From: Hyaloperonospora brassicae
Lineage: Eukaryota > Oomycota > Peronosporomycetes > Peronosporales > Peronosporaceae
Reading direction: 5' to 3'
Length of the DNA: 64,000 nt
Assembly (NCBI GenBank): GCA_947650285.1
Contig: CANTFL010001198.1
Location: 62,001 to 126,000, forward strand
Shown here: positions 1-10,700 of the stretch, piece by piece
How positions within the stretch are numbered: the stretch's first letter is position 1
Layout of the letters: each line of letters begins with the position of its first letter
Translations under genes and position numbers: made by a program
The notes under the pieces: generated by a model
Seen by the model: only the letters and a program-made list of their open reading frames with translations
Told to the model about the DNA's origin: nothing
The model's database searches: none

Positions 1-136
1 CGTTACGACGTACCGAGCTTTCAACATGGATGATATGGCAAGAAACTATTTCGCGCGGGGTATTCCAGATGCTCTTACATTCTTATGCGAGAGATGAAGC
101 GGCGCAAAGGTCGCTCTGTTATTGATCCATCATGAG

Positions 137-2759
137 CAGGCCTCCCTATATACGGACGATCCATATTAGCTGTAACTAAGCTATTTACGGCGTGGGGTTC
201 GACCCTAGATACGGCTATTTACGAATTCTTATATACATTTCAAGAAACGTTGAAATCAGTTCGAAAGAAGTCGGCGGTCTGTATTGGCACTGAAGATTCC
301 CTCGAGACGACACAAAAAGAAAGTGAAAAAGAATGGATAAAAGGAAGTATACGTCTTCAAAATTTCTATAGCAACATATTGCGGATGATCAGAATGTGAG
401 GCTTTGTAGGCGCTTGAACTGCCGCGCGTGCATCACGCCTTACAGAGAGAAGTACGTCAAGCTCATGCGGTAAATATTCTTCTCCCGTTTGAGAATGGAG
501 AAGTCGCTTTCCACGGATGACGTCCCTGTGAATGCGCTTGCGAGCCCACCGAAAAACTTTTCTAAGTTTTTGAAAACGACACTTGGTAATTTCCCATGCC
601 TTATCGAAAGGCGTCTGGTAAGTGCATGCATCGATCGCGTTACGGGAAAGCTATTCTTCGCGGTAAGCCTTCTACAGATCGCGAAACTACATTTCAATTA
701 AATCCATTGTCGCTTGCGCAGAAACAGGGGCCCAACGAGCCTCCAGACGTTCGCGTTGCGCGCGCACAATCGAATTGAAGTCTCTTCCATTCAACATAAG
801 GAGCTCACGCGGTAAAATCGGTGGTAAAATATCCAGGGAAGCGTTGATTTTATAGTTTCGTTCAGCTACTACCTGATTTAACCCAGCAATCAGGTTCAGT
901 AGTCCCTTGCCCAAGTTTTGTGCCAAGTTATCCATCGCGACTTGCCCGGCATCTTGTATGCGATCCAGCACGAAACCGGCCATATTTTCAAGGAATGTTG
1001 TCACATCGGCGGTCTGTGCTGCATATAAACCGTCGCGGGAGGCCACATTGCTGGCTACGTTAAAATCCGCCCGCTCTCCGGATGTTAATGGCCCGTTCGC
1101 GTTAACCATCTCTTGGTAGGAAGTCTTCAAGTTCGTAAGCGCTTGGCGCTGCTCAGATACCAAAGTGTCGTCCCGTTGCGGATATTTGAACGAGGCTGTT
1201 GCGGCTGCGAGCACATCTTCTGCGAAAATTCGGACAACCCACCATTTATGCGACGGCTGACAAGAAGGATTCTTCGCCCGGAGATATTCCATGATAGCTA
1301 CACGGTGAATTTTGAACCAGCTGGCTATCTTTGACATGGATTCCCACCTTGTTCAGCGAGCGTTTGGCATTTCGTAGCCATGTCGTTAATCAAGTTTTGT
1401 TGCCGGCGCAGGTATCCGATGAGCGCTGTGAGAAGTGACACGAATTGCTCGTTCATCAAATCTTCGTAGAACGATCGCAACTATAAGTCCAGCTGATGTA
1501 AACCACACCAGATGCGATAGAAACCAGGGAGTGCGGCTTGTTCAAACAACGTTGCAACTCCAGCAATGCGTCCCTTCATCCTTGGTTCGCCATCCGTTGA
1601 GATGGAAATCAACATGTTCCTCCATTGAGGGCAGATCACATCCAGTACTGCCTAAGCGTGGCGGTACACGTCTTCTGCAGTATGCCTGCCAAAAACCGGG
1701 ATCCCAATCAGGTGCAGGTTCAGGATCTCTCCATGCCAGAAGAGTTGAAGGCGGATATCGAGGTAAGATGTCGACATGTGAGTGGACATATCCAAAGCGA
1801 TAGAGAATGCCCAGCTCTTCTCCAAGATGTGATGGATGTGTTGCAAATTTAATGCCAATACAAAACGAGCGTATTAAATGATCTTGTCATCCTTGGCAGT
1901 GCCTATCTCTGCAACACCGCTGCGTTCCTCCGTCATTGTAATTAGAGTTCATAAATGGCAAAATGAAACTCCAGTGCTATAGAACTTGGCGACCAGGTTG
2001 AACTGGCGATGGTTTGTGATGTAGTTTTCGTACTTTGTCTCTGCCAACTGCGAGTCTTGCACCGTGGTTGGGTCTACTTCCTGGAAGATCCTCAGCGCTC
2101 TTTATCGGTAGGCATGTGGAAGACCTTCGTCGTCGTCCTAGTCCATTAACAGGGCTCCGATGGTATCGTCAACAATAGCCTTATTGAAATGGAGTTGCAG
2201 CGGTGTCTGCTTACCAGCGAAATGAGAAGAAATGGTGTTGGCATGGCGGACCGGAGTATTCCTCTGAAAGTACGCGGCCTTGGAATCCCTTACCAGAACC
2301 TTGAACTGCTCCCAACGATTTTTATGCTGCCCGCGCATATGCTGAACGAAGTTGTCCGTACGGAACGGTGCCGTGAACGTCTTAACATTCTCCGTTTTGC
2401 GCCGTTTGGTTTGAGAAACTGCGGTGTCTTCACGGCCAAAGTGGATGCAAAAGAGGCAGTTCACTGAGACTATATTTGTTGAGCTGTGGTGCCGGCTTGT
2501 GACAGTAAGCCCGTAGTCGATTTTGTGGGCTACGTTGAAGGGAGTTTCGCGGGGCATATTGGGGAGAGGAGCTGCAACTGGTAGTCTTTTTGAGGGGGCA
2601 GAGTGTGCGACCGCAGGAGAGGCGTGGGGGAAGCGAAGGGAAGAGCAAGTGGGAGCCTCCAAAGAACTTTTGATTAATCCTTAATTACGGCGCCACCTCG
2701 GACTTTATTTACGGCTGTTTACGGATCGAGTCCTTAGAATCCGTATATAGGGAGGCCTG
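137..2759 (-). mobile_element. Degenerate hAT-family DNA transposon
   Basis: The two ends carry an inverted repeat that begins CAGGCCTCCCTATATACGGA on the left (137-156) and is exactly mirrored on the right (2740-2759). The flanking 8 bases are ATCATGAG (129-136) and CTCATGAG (2760-2767), a 7/8 match that fits the 8-bp target duplication of hAT elements. Subterminal TATTTACGGC-like words recur near both ends. The minus strand encodes, in order, a BED-like zinc finger, a central domain and the hAT C-terminal dimerisation signature, but in separate broken frames. Non-autonomous in its present state. Confidence 0.85.
440..2557 (-). pseudogene. hAT transposase remnant (BED zinc finger to hATC)
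   Basis: Read on the minus strand, the first part (2557 to 2138, ATG at 2557) has a Cys-x2-Cys ... His-x4-His finger of BED type ending in a QHMRGQH motif. A middle open stretch (1337 to 687, 216 codons) is part of the same protein family by position. The last stretch (about 697 to 440) contains SSVESDFSILKREKN followed by a leucine-spaced helix, which is the hAT dimerisation motif. Frames change and stops intervene between these blocks (for example just after 2138 and between 2138 and 1337), so no single translation is possible. Introns could explain part of this, but the stops near 2100-1350 look like decay. Confidence 0.75.
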
Positions 2760-2767
2760 CTCATGAG

Positions 2768-3547
2768 TGCGCCTAAATCACCATTGTACCTGAACATAAC
2801 GATTAAAAATGATAGTCTTTTTGAGAGCTTAGGTGGTCAGTAGTTTGGTCTACTTCAGGCTTCAAGACATACCCCATCGTGATCAACAGCACAGGCAACG
2901 TAGCTACATTTTATAGTAGTGTAATTGCGATTGTAGAGCCGCTCACATTTTAGGTATGCTACCTATCGCTTTATGTTACCATCATCCGAATATCATAGCG
3001 GCAGCGCTACGCGTATCCGATACAGAGTGTTCAGTACTTGACCTTTGCGCACCAATTGATCTGTATTTTGGACGTAATATACGCAATGGGAAGGGCGTTC
3101 ATTACAATTCACGGGCGTATAGTAATTGAAAGCCCAGTCAAATCGGCTTTTCAGTGGCCTCACTCTTTTTCGCATACAAAAGGATGCCGACTACGTACTT
3201 GCACCGCCGTATGCACTGGCACTCGTTACAATGCACAAGCGTCACCCGTCTACATGAGCTGGGGTAAGAACGGCTGGAATACTGTTAGAGGCATTGCGCG
3301 CTAAGCGCTTGTGGGACAATCGCACGTCGGGTGAACGATGCGACGCTCTGCGCTCACTTTTATACTTGTCGTTGCATAGCGAGTGCGACAGCACGAACAA
3401 AAGCGAGCGCAGAGCGCCTCCCAACTTGAAGCAGCACGTCTGGTTTGACGGTATTTATCCTTAGGTTGAGCAGTAAAAAGATGTGGACAAATGTTGACCG
3501 CTTTACAGTGAAGAGCAATATTTGCAATGTGCGACAATATTCTGACA
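2768..3547. other. Spacer between hAT element and PEX5
   Basis: About 780 bases with only short, unrelated open frames. I see no RNA gene or recognised repeat here. The PEX5 initiator lies at its right edge. Confidence 0.5.
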
Positions 3548-3563
3548 CCTCATTTTCGTTTGT
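3548..3563 (+). promoter_or_regulatory. Putative oomycete initiator (Inr) of PEX5
   Basis: CCTCATTTTCGTTTGT resembles the oomycete core-promoter initiator, a TCATT core followed by pyrimidines and a T-rich flank. It lies about 110 bases upstream of the PEX5 ATG at 3662, a plausible 5'UTR length. Called from consensus resemblance only. Confidence 0.45.
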
Positions 3564-3661
3564 CGCAGTAGTCTTCGCCCGAGCATATTAACCAATACCG
3601 TGACTACTACAGGGGGAAGGGGAAAGTGAAGCAGACAGCAACAACTCGCAGCAAGAAGAAG

Positions 3662-5821
3662 ATGGACGTGCTGGGAAAGATTGTGCAGGGCACAGGCTGC
3701 GCCGTGGACGGCACTGTGGCGGCAAAGAACCCGCTCTCACGCGCACTGGATAGCGTGGTACAGTCTCACGCGAATGCTCGTCAATCCCGCGGGGCTGTGC
3801 TACCGTACGGCGCACCCAGTGAGTTGCAGGTGCAGATGCAGCGCTCCAGGATGGCTCAGGGCGCTGACACCCAGTTCCTCGCGGACTTTGATCAAGAATC
3901 CGTCGGTCGCTTGCGAATGGAGGCGGCTTTCCGATCTACCGGAGAGCAGCAGCACCAGATGATGATGATGCACGCACACCAGGCATCCATGGAGGCAGCT
4001 TTTGAAGACGCTCGGCGCGCACAGCTTCAGCATAGACTCGGTGCGCGACCACCATCTATGTCGATGGGTACAGCAATGGCGCATGCACAGGGCATGAAAC
4101 ACGATGCGTGGGTCGACGACTTCTGCTCGAACAATTTGGAAACCGCCTGGCGAACAGCTGGTAAATCCCACCGAGAAGATGCGTGGTGGAAAAATAGCAT
4201 AGCACCAGCGTCTATGGTTCATCAACCATCGATGCAATCTCATCCGGCCGCTGCACAGCGGGTAAGGAGGCCAGAAGAGCAGGTGACAAGAGAGGCTGCC
4301 AGCAGGATGCAGATGCAACAAGTCTCCAACGAAACGGCGCGCACTATGCGTCAGAATCAAGACCCCAGGTGGCAGAATAGTCAGTTTCTTAAGTTTATGA
4401 ACCAGGTCGGCTCGGGTGAGGTGCAAATTGACGAGGAAAAGAATGAGGTTGTCGGCGCGGTCAAAACAGAAGGCGCACTAGAAGGAGCGTGGGGAGACAC
4501 ATCGGATTCGCGCTCAATTTTCGACGCTAGTTCGCAGCAAGATGTCAATTTGACTGCTTCTGATCTGGAACGAGCATTCGCAGAGACAGCCACGACTCCT
4601 GCAGGGATGGAGGGAGCGTGGAAAGAGGCGCGTGCGGCGAATGCGACGGGACTGCACGAGGCGTGGAGTGACTCAAAGGTCGACGAGGACAAAGCCATGG
4701 CAAGCGCGTGGGCGGATAGTGATGATCTAGTGCGTGAATTGTACTTTTACCGACTTGATGAATGCTCACGTTGTAACGGTATTTCTGTCAACTAGGAGGC
4801 AATTTGGGAAAAGGCTATGGCGGACGCGCAAACGATAGATCCGTTTGAAGACGCATGGGATAACGCGACGAACGAGGACTATACCTACAAGGCCGAGAAT
4901 CCCTTCTTGGACTCATCGGATAATTTCCAGAAAGGCATTGGTTTTTTCAAGTCGGGGCATCTGAATGACGCGATTCTTGCGTTCGAAGCTGAGGTACAGC
5001 AGCATTCGGACAATAGTGAGGCATGGCGTATGCTGGGTGAATGCCACGCAGAAAATGATGAAGATAAAAGCGCCATCGTTTGCCTAGAGCGTGCTGTGGA
5101 GGAAGACCCGTACAACCTGAATGCATTGTTGGCACTTGGCGTCAGCAATGTCAACGAGCTAAACCCGCAAGGCGCGCTGAAAACACTGAAGGCGTGGGTA
5201 CAACACAACCCGAAATTTCACGGACTGGAGATTCAAGTGGATGAGTACAGCGATGGATCATTGATGGATGAAGTGATGCAGCTAATGCTGCAAGCACGCG
5301 CACACGATCCCATCGATTCAGATGTTCAAGTTGTATTGGGTGTCTTGTATAACGTGTCAAAAGACTACGATGCGGCAGTTGATAGCTTTAAAGCTGCTTC
5401 AGACTCGCGGCCAGAAGAGTATGCGCTGTGGAACAAAGTGGGGGCGACACTAGCAAATTCGGCGCACTCGTCGGAGGCCATCCCTGCGTATCACCGGTAC
5501 GCTGAATGCTGTTGTGGCACACGTTGTTCATTCCTGGACACAGCTAACATGTGAGTGCGCGTGATTCTCAGGGCACTGGAATTGAAACCGCGCTATGCCC
5601 GTGGGTGGCTGAATTTGGGAATCAGCCACGCGAATTTGGGAAATTACGAGGAGGCTACAAAGTGTTATCTGCAGGCACTGAGCTTGAACAATCGCGCAGA
5701 CCACATCTGGAGCTATTTGCGAATTTGCTTTACATGTATGGAGCGGTTTGATTGGGTAAAGGTGGCGGATACGAGAGACCTCAACTACTTTCGCAACGAG
5801 TTTAAGCTCATCGATCTATAG
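3662..5821 (+). CDS. PEX5: PEX5, peroxisomal PTS1 import receptor
   Basis: Cytosolic receptor that binds C-terminal SKL-type signals and delivers cargo to the peroxisomal docking complex. Exons 3662-4729, 4796-5496 and 5572-5821; introns of 66 bp (GTGCGT donor) and 75 bp (GTACGC donor) restore frame exactly, giving 672 aa. Near the N-terminus is a cysteine (GTGCAV, about residue 12), the position of the conserved ubiquitinated PEX5 cysteine. The first half is low-complexity and carries about 11 short E-x-A-W/F motifs, the di-aromatic PEX14-binding type (residues about 86-375). From about residue 395 come tetratricopeptide repeats; the last begins EAIPAYHRALELKPRYARGW across the exon 2-3 junction. 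The ATG at 3662 is preferred because the longer frame starts with GTG. VPS13 follows on the same strand after 1.9 kb. Confidence 0.93.
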
Positions 5822-7480
5822 ATGCGCCGTTGAAGCCATAACGCAACAATTTTACATGGCTCGACGCAAAACGAGCAACTCAAACAAAGCTTGCTGTTGT
5901 GCACCGAGTTGCGGTCAGGTGTGACTATCTGCGCTAGCGATTACGTCGATTGTGCGTGGCGTTTGACCGGACGGTGTTTATCACCTGTCGCTGCGTGCTA
6001 CTGATCTTATCATTCGTGGTGTGCTTTTACAACGGCTGTGTGCTGTCGCAATTTTTCTCCACGTCACCGCTTGGCTTCGCTTTTCACCCTTGAGTTACAG
6101 ATGCCTCGATCTTGCTCGTCGACACAAATCTTGCGACTCGTGATTCTGCAAGCGCACAACTGTCTCGTGCATGCAGTGTCAAACAGTTCGTACTCATCGT
6201 CGGAAGCGTAGAAAAACATTTAACGAGATGAAGATGGCCTCGGGTTTACCGGTCCCACTCGGAATACCGGTGACAGCCAATCTGGGCTTTTCAGATTTGT
6301 GACAGCATAAACGCCTTGACTCCATCCCTCTGACGAAAAATGCAGAATCAGCTGCGCGTTTGGCCAAATGAGGCGGTGCAAGCAAAATTAGGTTGGAAAA
6401 TATACATAAAAATTCGTAGGCAGCAATGTCCCGTTATGCACAAGTTGCAGGTGCGGAGTAGCATAATTGTCAAACTTGATGCTTTTGTGCAATGCTTGAG
6501 AGTAAATTGCGCTCGCAAGACTTCGCAATTGCCCCGCATCTATTTACTCATGTTTGTTAACATCAACAGTCAGCAAAGCCAAGTCACCCCGCCGACCGTA
6601 CTCAAGATTATCATATAAGGAATGCAATGTGGATCGAATCAATCATTGAAGGCGCCGCCATAGTAGCGTCGTGCGTATCCAACAGCGAAGTACGAGACCG
6701 ATTGGGCACTATGTTAGCGATAAACGGCGATCAGCAGCGCGACTTACAAGCTGTGTTCGCAATCGGCAAGTGCATTGTGCCATCGCTACATTGAGTGCAA
6801 AGTTGTTGGGTGTTGTATGGCTGCAAGTTGTTGCGAGGACTGCAGCACATAGATATCTCACACGGTGTGGAAGACGGAAACAGCAGCTGCGTAAGTTGAC
6901 GGAACTAGCAGCAGCGTAAGTTGACGGCCTGTCGATCAGCGAGAAACGATTGCACATTTGACAATTACCCCCCACGCAGCGCCTCTACGTGATAGCGTTC
7001 ACACTGGCAAACCCAAGACGTATCGATTGTAGCCTCATTTCTACGACAGTTTACCTGGTGGAGTATCGCCAGTCACAGCATTCGAATTGATGCAGCGGTG
7101 TGCGAGGGTCGCCGCCGTAGTAAGTGCTGTCAGCTGCGACTTCAGCCGTTGTAATGTGTCAAACTGGAGTACTCGTATGACACTCGCGGCGTGGTGCCAA
7201 GTGAATAGCGGTCTCGTTTGCTGGGAAACTATGGACTCGACTTTGTCTTCCCAAGCGGTTGCGTTGTTGTTGTGGATACGAAACGGACGAGCACGACGAG
7301 CCAGCGAAGGCACGAACGGACGCCTGTGATGTGGGGCGGACGTTTCGTGGACGATTTGTGTCGTCAGTCAGTCGCGGCGATCCACGAAACAGAGGAGACT
7401 CTGAGGGCTGAGCGTTTGCCGCATCGCTAATGTGCGACACGTGATGGCTGAGCATTGTACCAGTCACGCCAGCACAGCAC
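5822..7480. other. Intergenic region PEX5-VPS13
   Basis: About 1.65 kb with no convincing coding frame on either strand and no recognised repeat. It should contain the PEX5 3' end and the VPS13 promoter. A CTCATTCG word at 7491-7498, just past its right edge, resembles the oomycete initiator and would place transcription start about 215 bases before the preferred VPS13 ATG. Confidence 0.5.
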
Positions 7481-7710
7481 TCGCTTCAGCCTCATTCGTC
7501 GCTTCGAGCGCTTTTCATTGGTTACAAATCACGCAATCAGCAGCGACTAACCGGTGCATCTCCAGTGCGACATGTCGTTTGCACAACTGTATCGCCCCCT
7601 TCGCTCGTCCATGCACCCCATTAACCGATCGCTCGCCCTCCCACTCGAACGAACTCGCAGCTCTTCTGGTGCGCTACGACGCCCACGGCACTCACACGAC
7701 CCGCGTCGCG

Positions 7711-10700
7711 ATGTGGACACTGTTGCTGGCGCTGCTGCTGGCGGCTGCCGCTGCCCTCGTGACATACGGCGATGCGCTGCTGACGCTGCTGCTGCGCCGG
7801 TACGCGGCTTCAGTCGCCGGTCCCAAGGTCACTGTCGCCTGGTCCCTCCTGCACGGCTCACTGGAACTGCGCGATCTGGAGCTGGACCAGGAGACGCTGC
7901 CCGATCTCGAGCCATTGGCGGGGCTTCCGTTTGGCGTTGAGCGCGTGGAGATGCAGCAGATGCGACTAGTCGTGCCGCTATGGGGATGTCTGGTGCGTCT
8001 CGCAAGCGGCCGCCACCCTCTGGAGTCCAGACTTGTAATTGGCGGGCTGCGTTTTTTCCTGACACTCGATGCTGCCGAGAAGTGGATGTGGCAACGCGAT
8101 GAGAACGTGGCGCGCCGCAAAGAGGCAGTGAAGCTAGCGGCCGAGACGCGAGTGGCACGTGTGAACGCGTGGACAAGCACTGTGGTGCAGAAACTCAAAG
8201 ACCTTGGAATTCTGCGGGAGAGAATACGCCAGGCGCAGAAGACAAAGTCGGACAAGGCTGGGGACGAGGTGCCGCTCAAGCCTGCGTTCTGGCATTTGTG
8301 GGTGGACGAACTGCTAGACTCGTTCGAGTTTGCGCTGCAATCGTTCTCGATCGTGGTACGTGATGAGCACTCCGGATCTATCGTAGGTGTGGCGCTGGAA
8401 CGGTTCGAGATATGCCGTAGCAGCGGCTGCGAAGATGGTCGACGCAAGCGCGCGGTTCGTCTGGTAAACTATGAAATGTTTCTGAACCCGAAACAGCTAA
8501 GTGGTGGTGATGCCTGCTATCTGATTACCCCACTTACTATGGAGGTCGGGGTTTTCATGCCCTTTATCTTCCAGTCGCTCATGATGAGACGAGACACAGG
8601 CACACGCGCGTTTGAGCTTGAAATCTCGTTTGCACATGGACAGGAGTTCGGAATTGAGCTGCGACCTGCACAGGCTGGATTGTTGCTCAGACTGCTGAAG
8701 CCGATCAACTACTACTACGACTGGCGAACGGCAGCCTCTATTGAGGATGACCTGACATGCGTGCAGCTCACTCCGACCGAGTCGGAAGAGTACATGTTGC
8801 TCTTTAGTCAACAGTGGAAGTTTGACAACGACACGGGCTTTGTGGCCCGCTTATACGAGGGCTTTAAGCAAAGAGGGGTTATTGCCAAGCGGAGTGCCCG
8901 GCTAGATGAATTGGAACTGAAAGTGCTTGCTTCGCGCCTGCTCTATTTGCGTGCATTGGCACTCGGCTTGGAAGTTCCGAATGCCGGAAAGCCTCTGCCA
9001 TACACAAGCGAGGAAGATGTGGAGAAGGGAAATTTGCGCAGGTTTGTGGATAATCCGGTGAATTATTACGTGAGCGAAGCGCAGGTGCCAGAAACACCCC
9101 CGATGTTCGACGTCTTCCGACTATCGTTTGGGGTCAAGGAGATGAATGTGAGAATGATTGAGGACACCGAAGATAAGCTTATGACATTTTTCGTGCACGA
9201 CGTGAGTTTCGAATTGATTTGTCAGATAAAAAAGGTCGCAGACAACGACACTGCCGTTGAAATTGCGTTGGACGTAGTGCGCTTCGGGCTGCTCGACAAT
9301 CGCGGCGCGTCAACCAACGTGTTCAGTCAGCTCATGGATCGTAATCCTGAAGCCGAGGATATGATGTCACTCGTAGTCACGCAGCGCGGGGATGGTTACA
9401 TGGACATCGGAGTCGCTCTCAAGCACTTCTCGTTGTTGCTTGTGTTTGACCCACTATTGTGCACGATGCATAAGTACCTGCCTGCGATTAGCGAAGACGA
9501 GAAAGAGCAGATGCGCTTTCTCGCATGCGAGATGGCAGACAGTATGGATTCTCCAGAGCAGCAAGAGGCCACACGATACATCTATGTGGAAGACTTACCA
9601 AAACCATATTCGCCTTTGCTGATCGGTGGAATGTCGCTAGGTTGTCGCGTCATATTGCAGGGCTGCGAATTTTGTCTGATTGGGGATTCGAAGACCTTGA
9701 AGTCTTCTGTATTGGCTTTTACTGCGGACACTAAGCTTCGAATTGTGAGCTCAGAGCGCTCGGAGGCCGTAGAGCTAGAGCTGGTCGACGTTGCATTGAC
9801 GCCGTGCAAAATCGTTCTGCGCGATGACGGTATTGAACTCGATGTTGGCGAGCTACGATCGATTCTGGAACTTGAAGGTGATGGCGTCGATTTCTCCATG
9901 GGGTACAGACTTTCAGTTGGTTTGCCTGGAGAATCGTCGGAGTCTAGAATTGTGGCCTCTGATGGGACTGGAAAGTCAGCAGCAAATTTGTGGAATGTCG
10001 CCAAGAAAGCTGCCGCGAAACAACAAATTGTTGAGGTCGACCATCCCGAGATTGAAGATGTCAAAACGCGATCGTTGGTTGCCCACCGTCAAGACCGCGT
10101 AGAAGCTGGTGCACGCCGCAAGCTGACGATGCAAATGTCTGATTTTGGGATGAACCTGTCTGCAAATGATCTGGGCGTGCTTTTGAGCATTTTAGCATCG
10201 CTGAATGAATCTGTGCAAGAAGACATTGAAGTAACTCAGAAGCGCAAAGAATGCGAAGCGCGCATGGAGGCAGCAAGGCGTCGGATTGAAGAGAAGCGCT
10301 ACACGGACCGGCTGAAAGCTGAATTTAAATTGCGCGATATCGATGGCGGGGGCTCGCTGGATGTAGCGGAAATCGGGGACTTGCTGCGTGGTGCGACCGA
10401 CTGCGAAGATCTGACTAAGTCTGAGTTCGACGCGACTGTTGCAGAGTTTGTAAGCATGGTGGATCGTGATGGAAGCGGCGATGTATCTTTGGAAGAGTTT
10501 GAAAGAGCACTTAGCCGAAGCAGGATCTTGTATACACGCCTGCACCGCAAGGTAGTTGCTCTTACTGGTCAGGAGTATGTTGACCCAGAAATGCAGCGGA
10601 ACAAAGTGCCATATCTGACTGGCGATAATGCGAACACCCTTGCCAACGCAGCAGCTCTAGCTTCTTTTTGGGAAAGATACGAAGAAGAGATCGGCGCGTC

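Noticed and set aside
190..210. GGTTCGACCCT resembling a tRNA B box
   Set aside because: No matching A box, acceptor stem or cloverleaf; it lies in the subterminal region of the hAT element.
3800..4426. 208-codon minus-strand ORF over PEX5
   Set aside because: Shadow frame of PEX5 exon 1, which has recognisable motifs and correct splice junctions.
7432..7710. 93-codon N-terminal extension of VPS13
   Set aside because: The frame begins at GTG. The extension is compositionally unlike a conserved domain, and an initiator-like word at 7491 suggests that part of it is 5'UTR. Kept as a possibility only.
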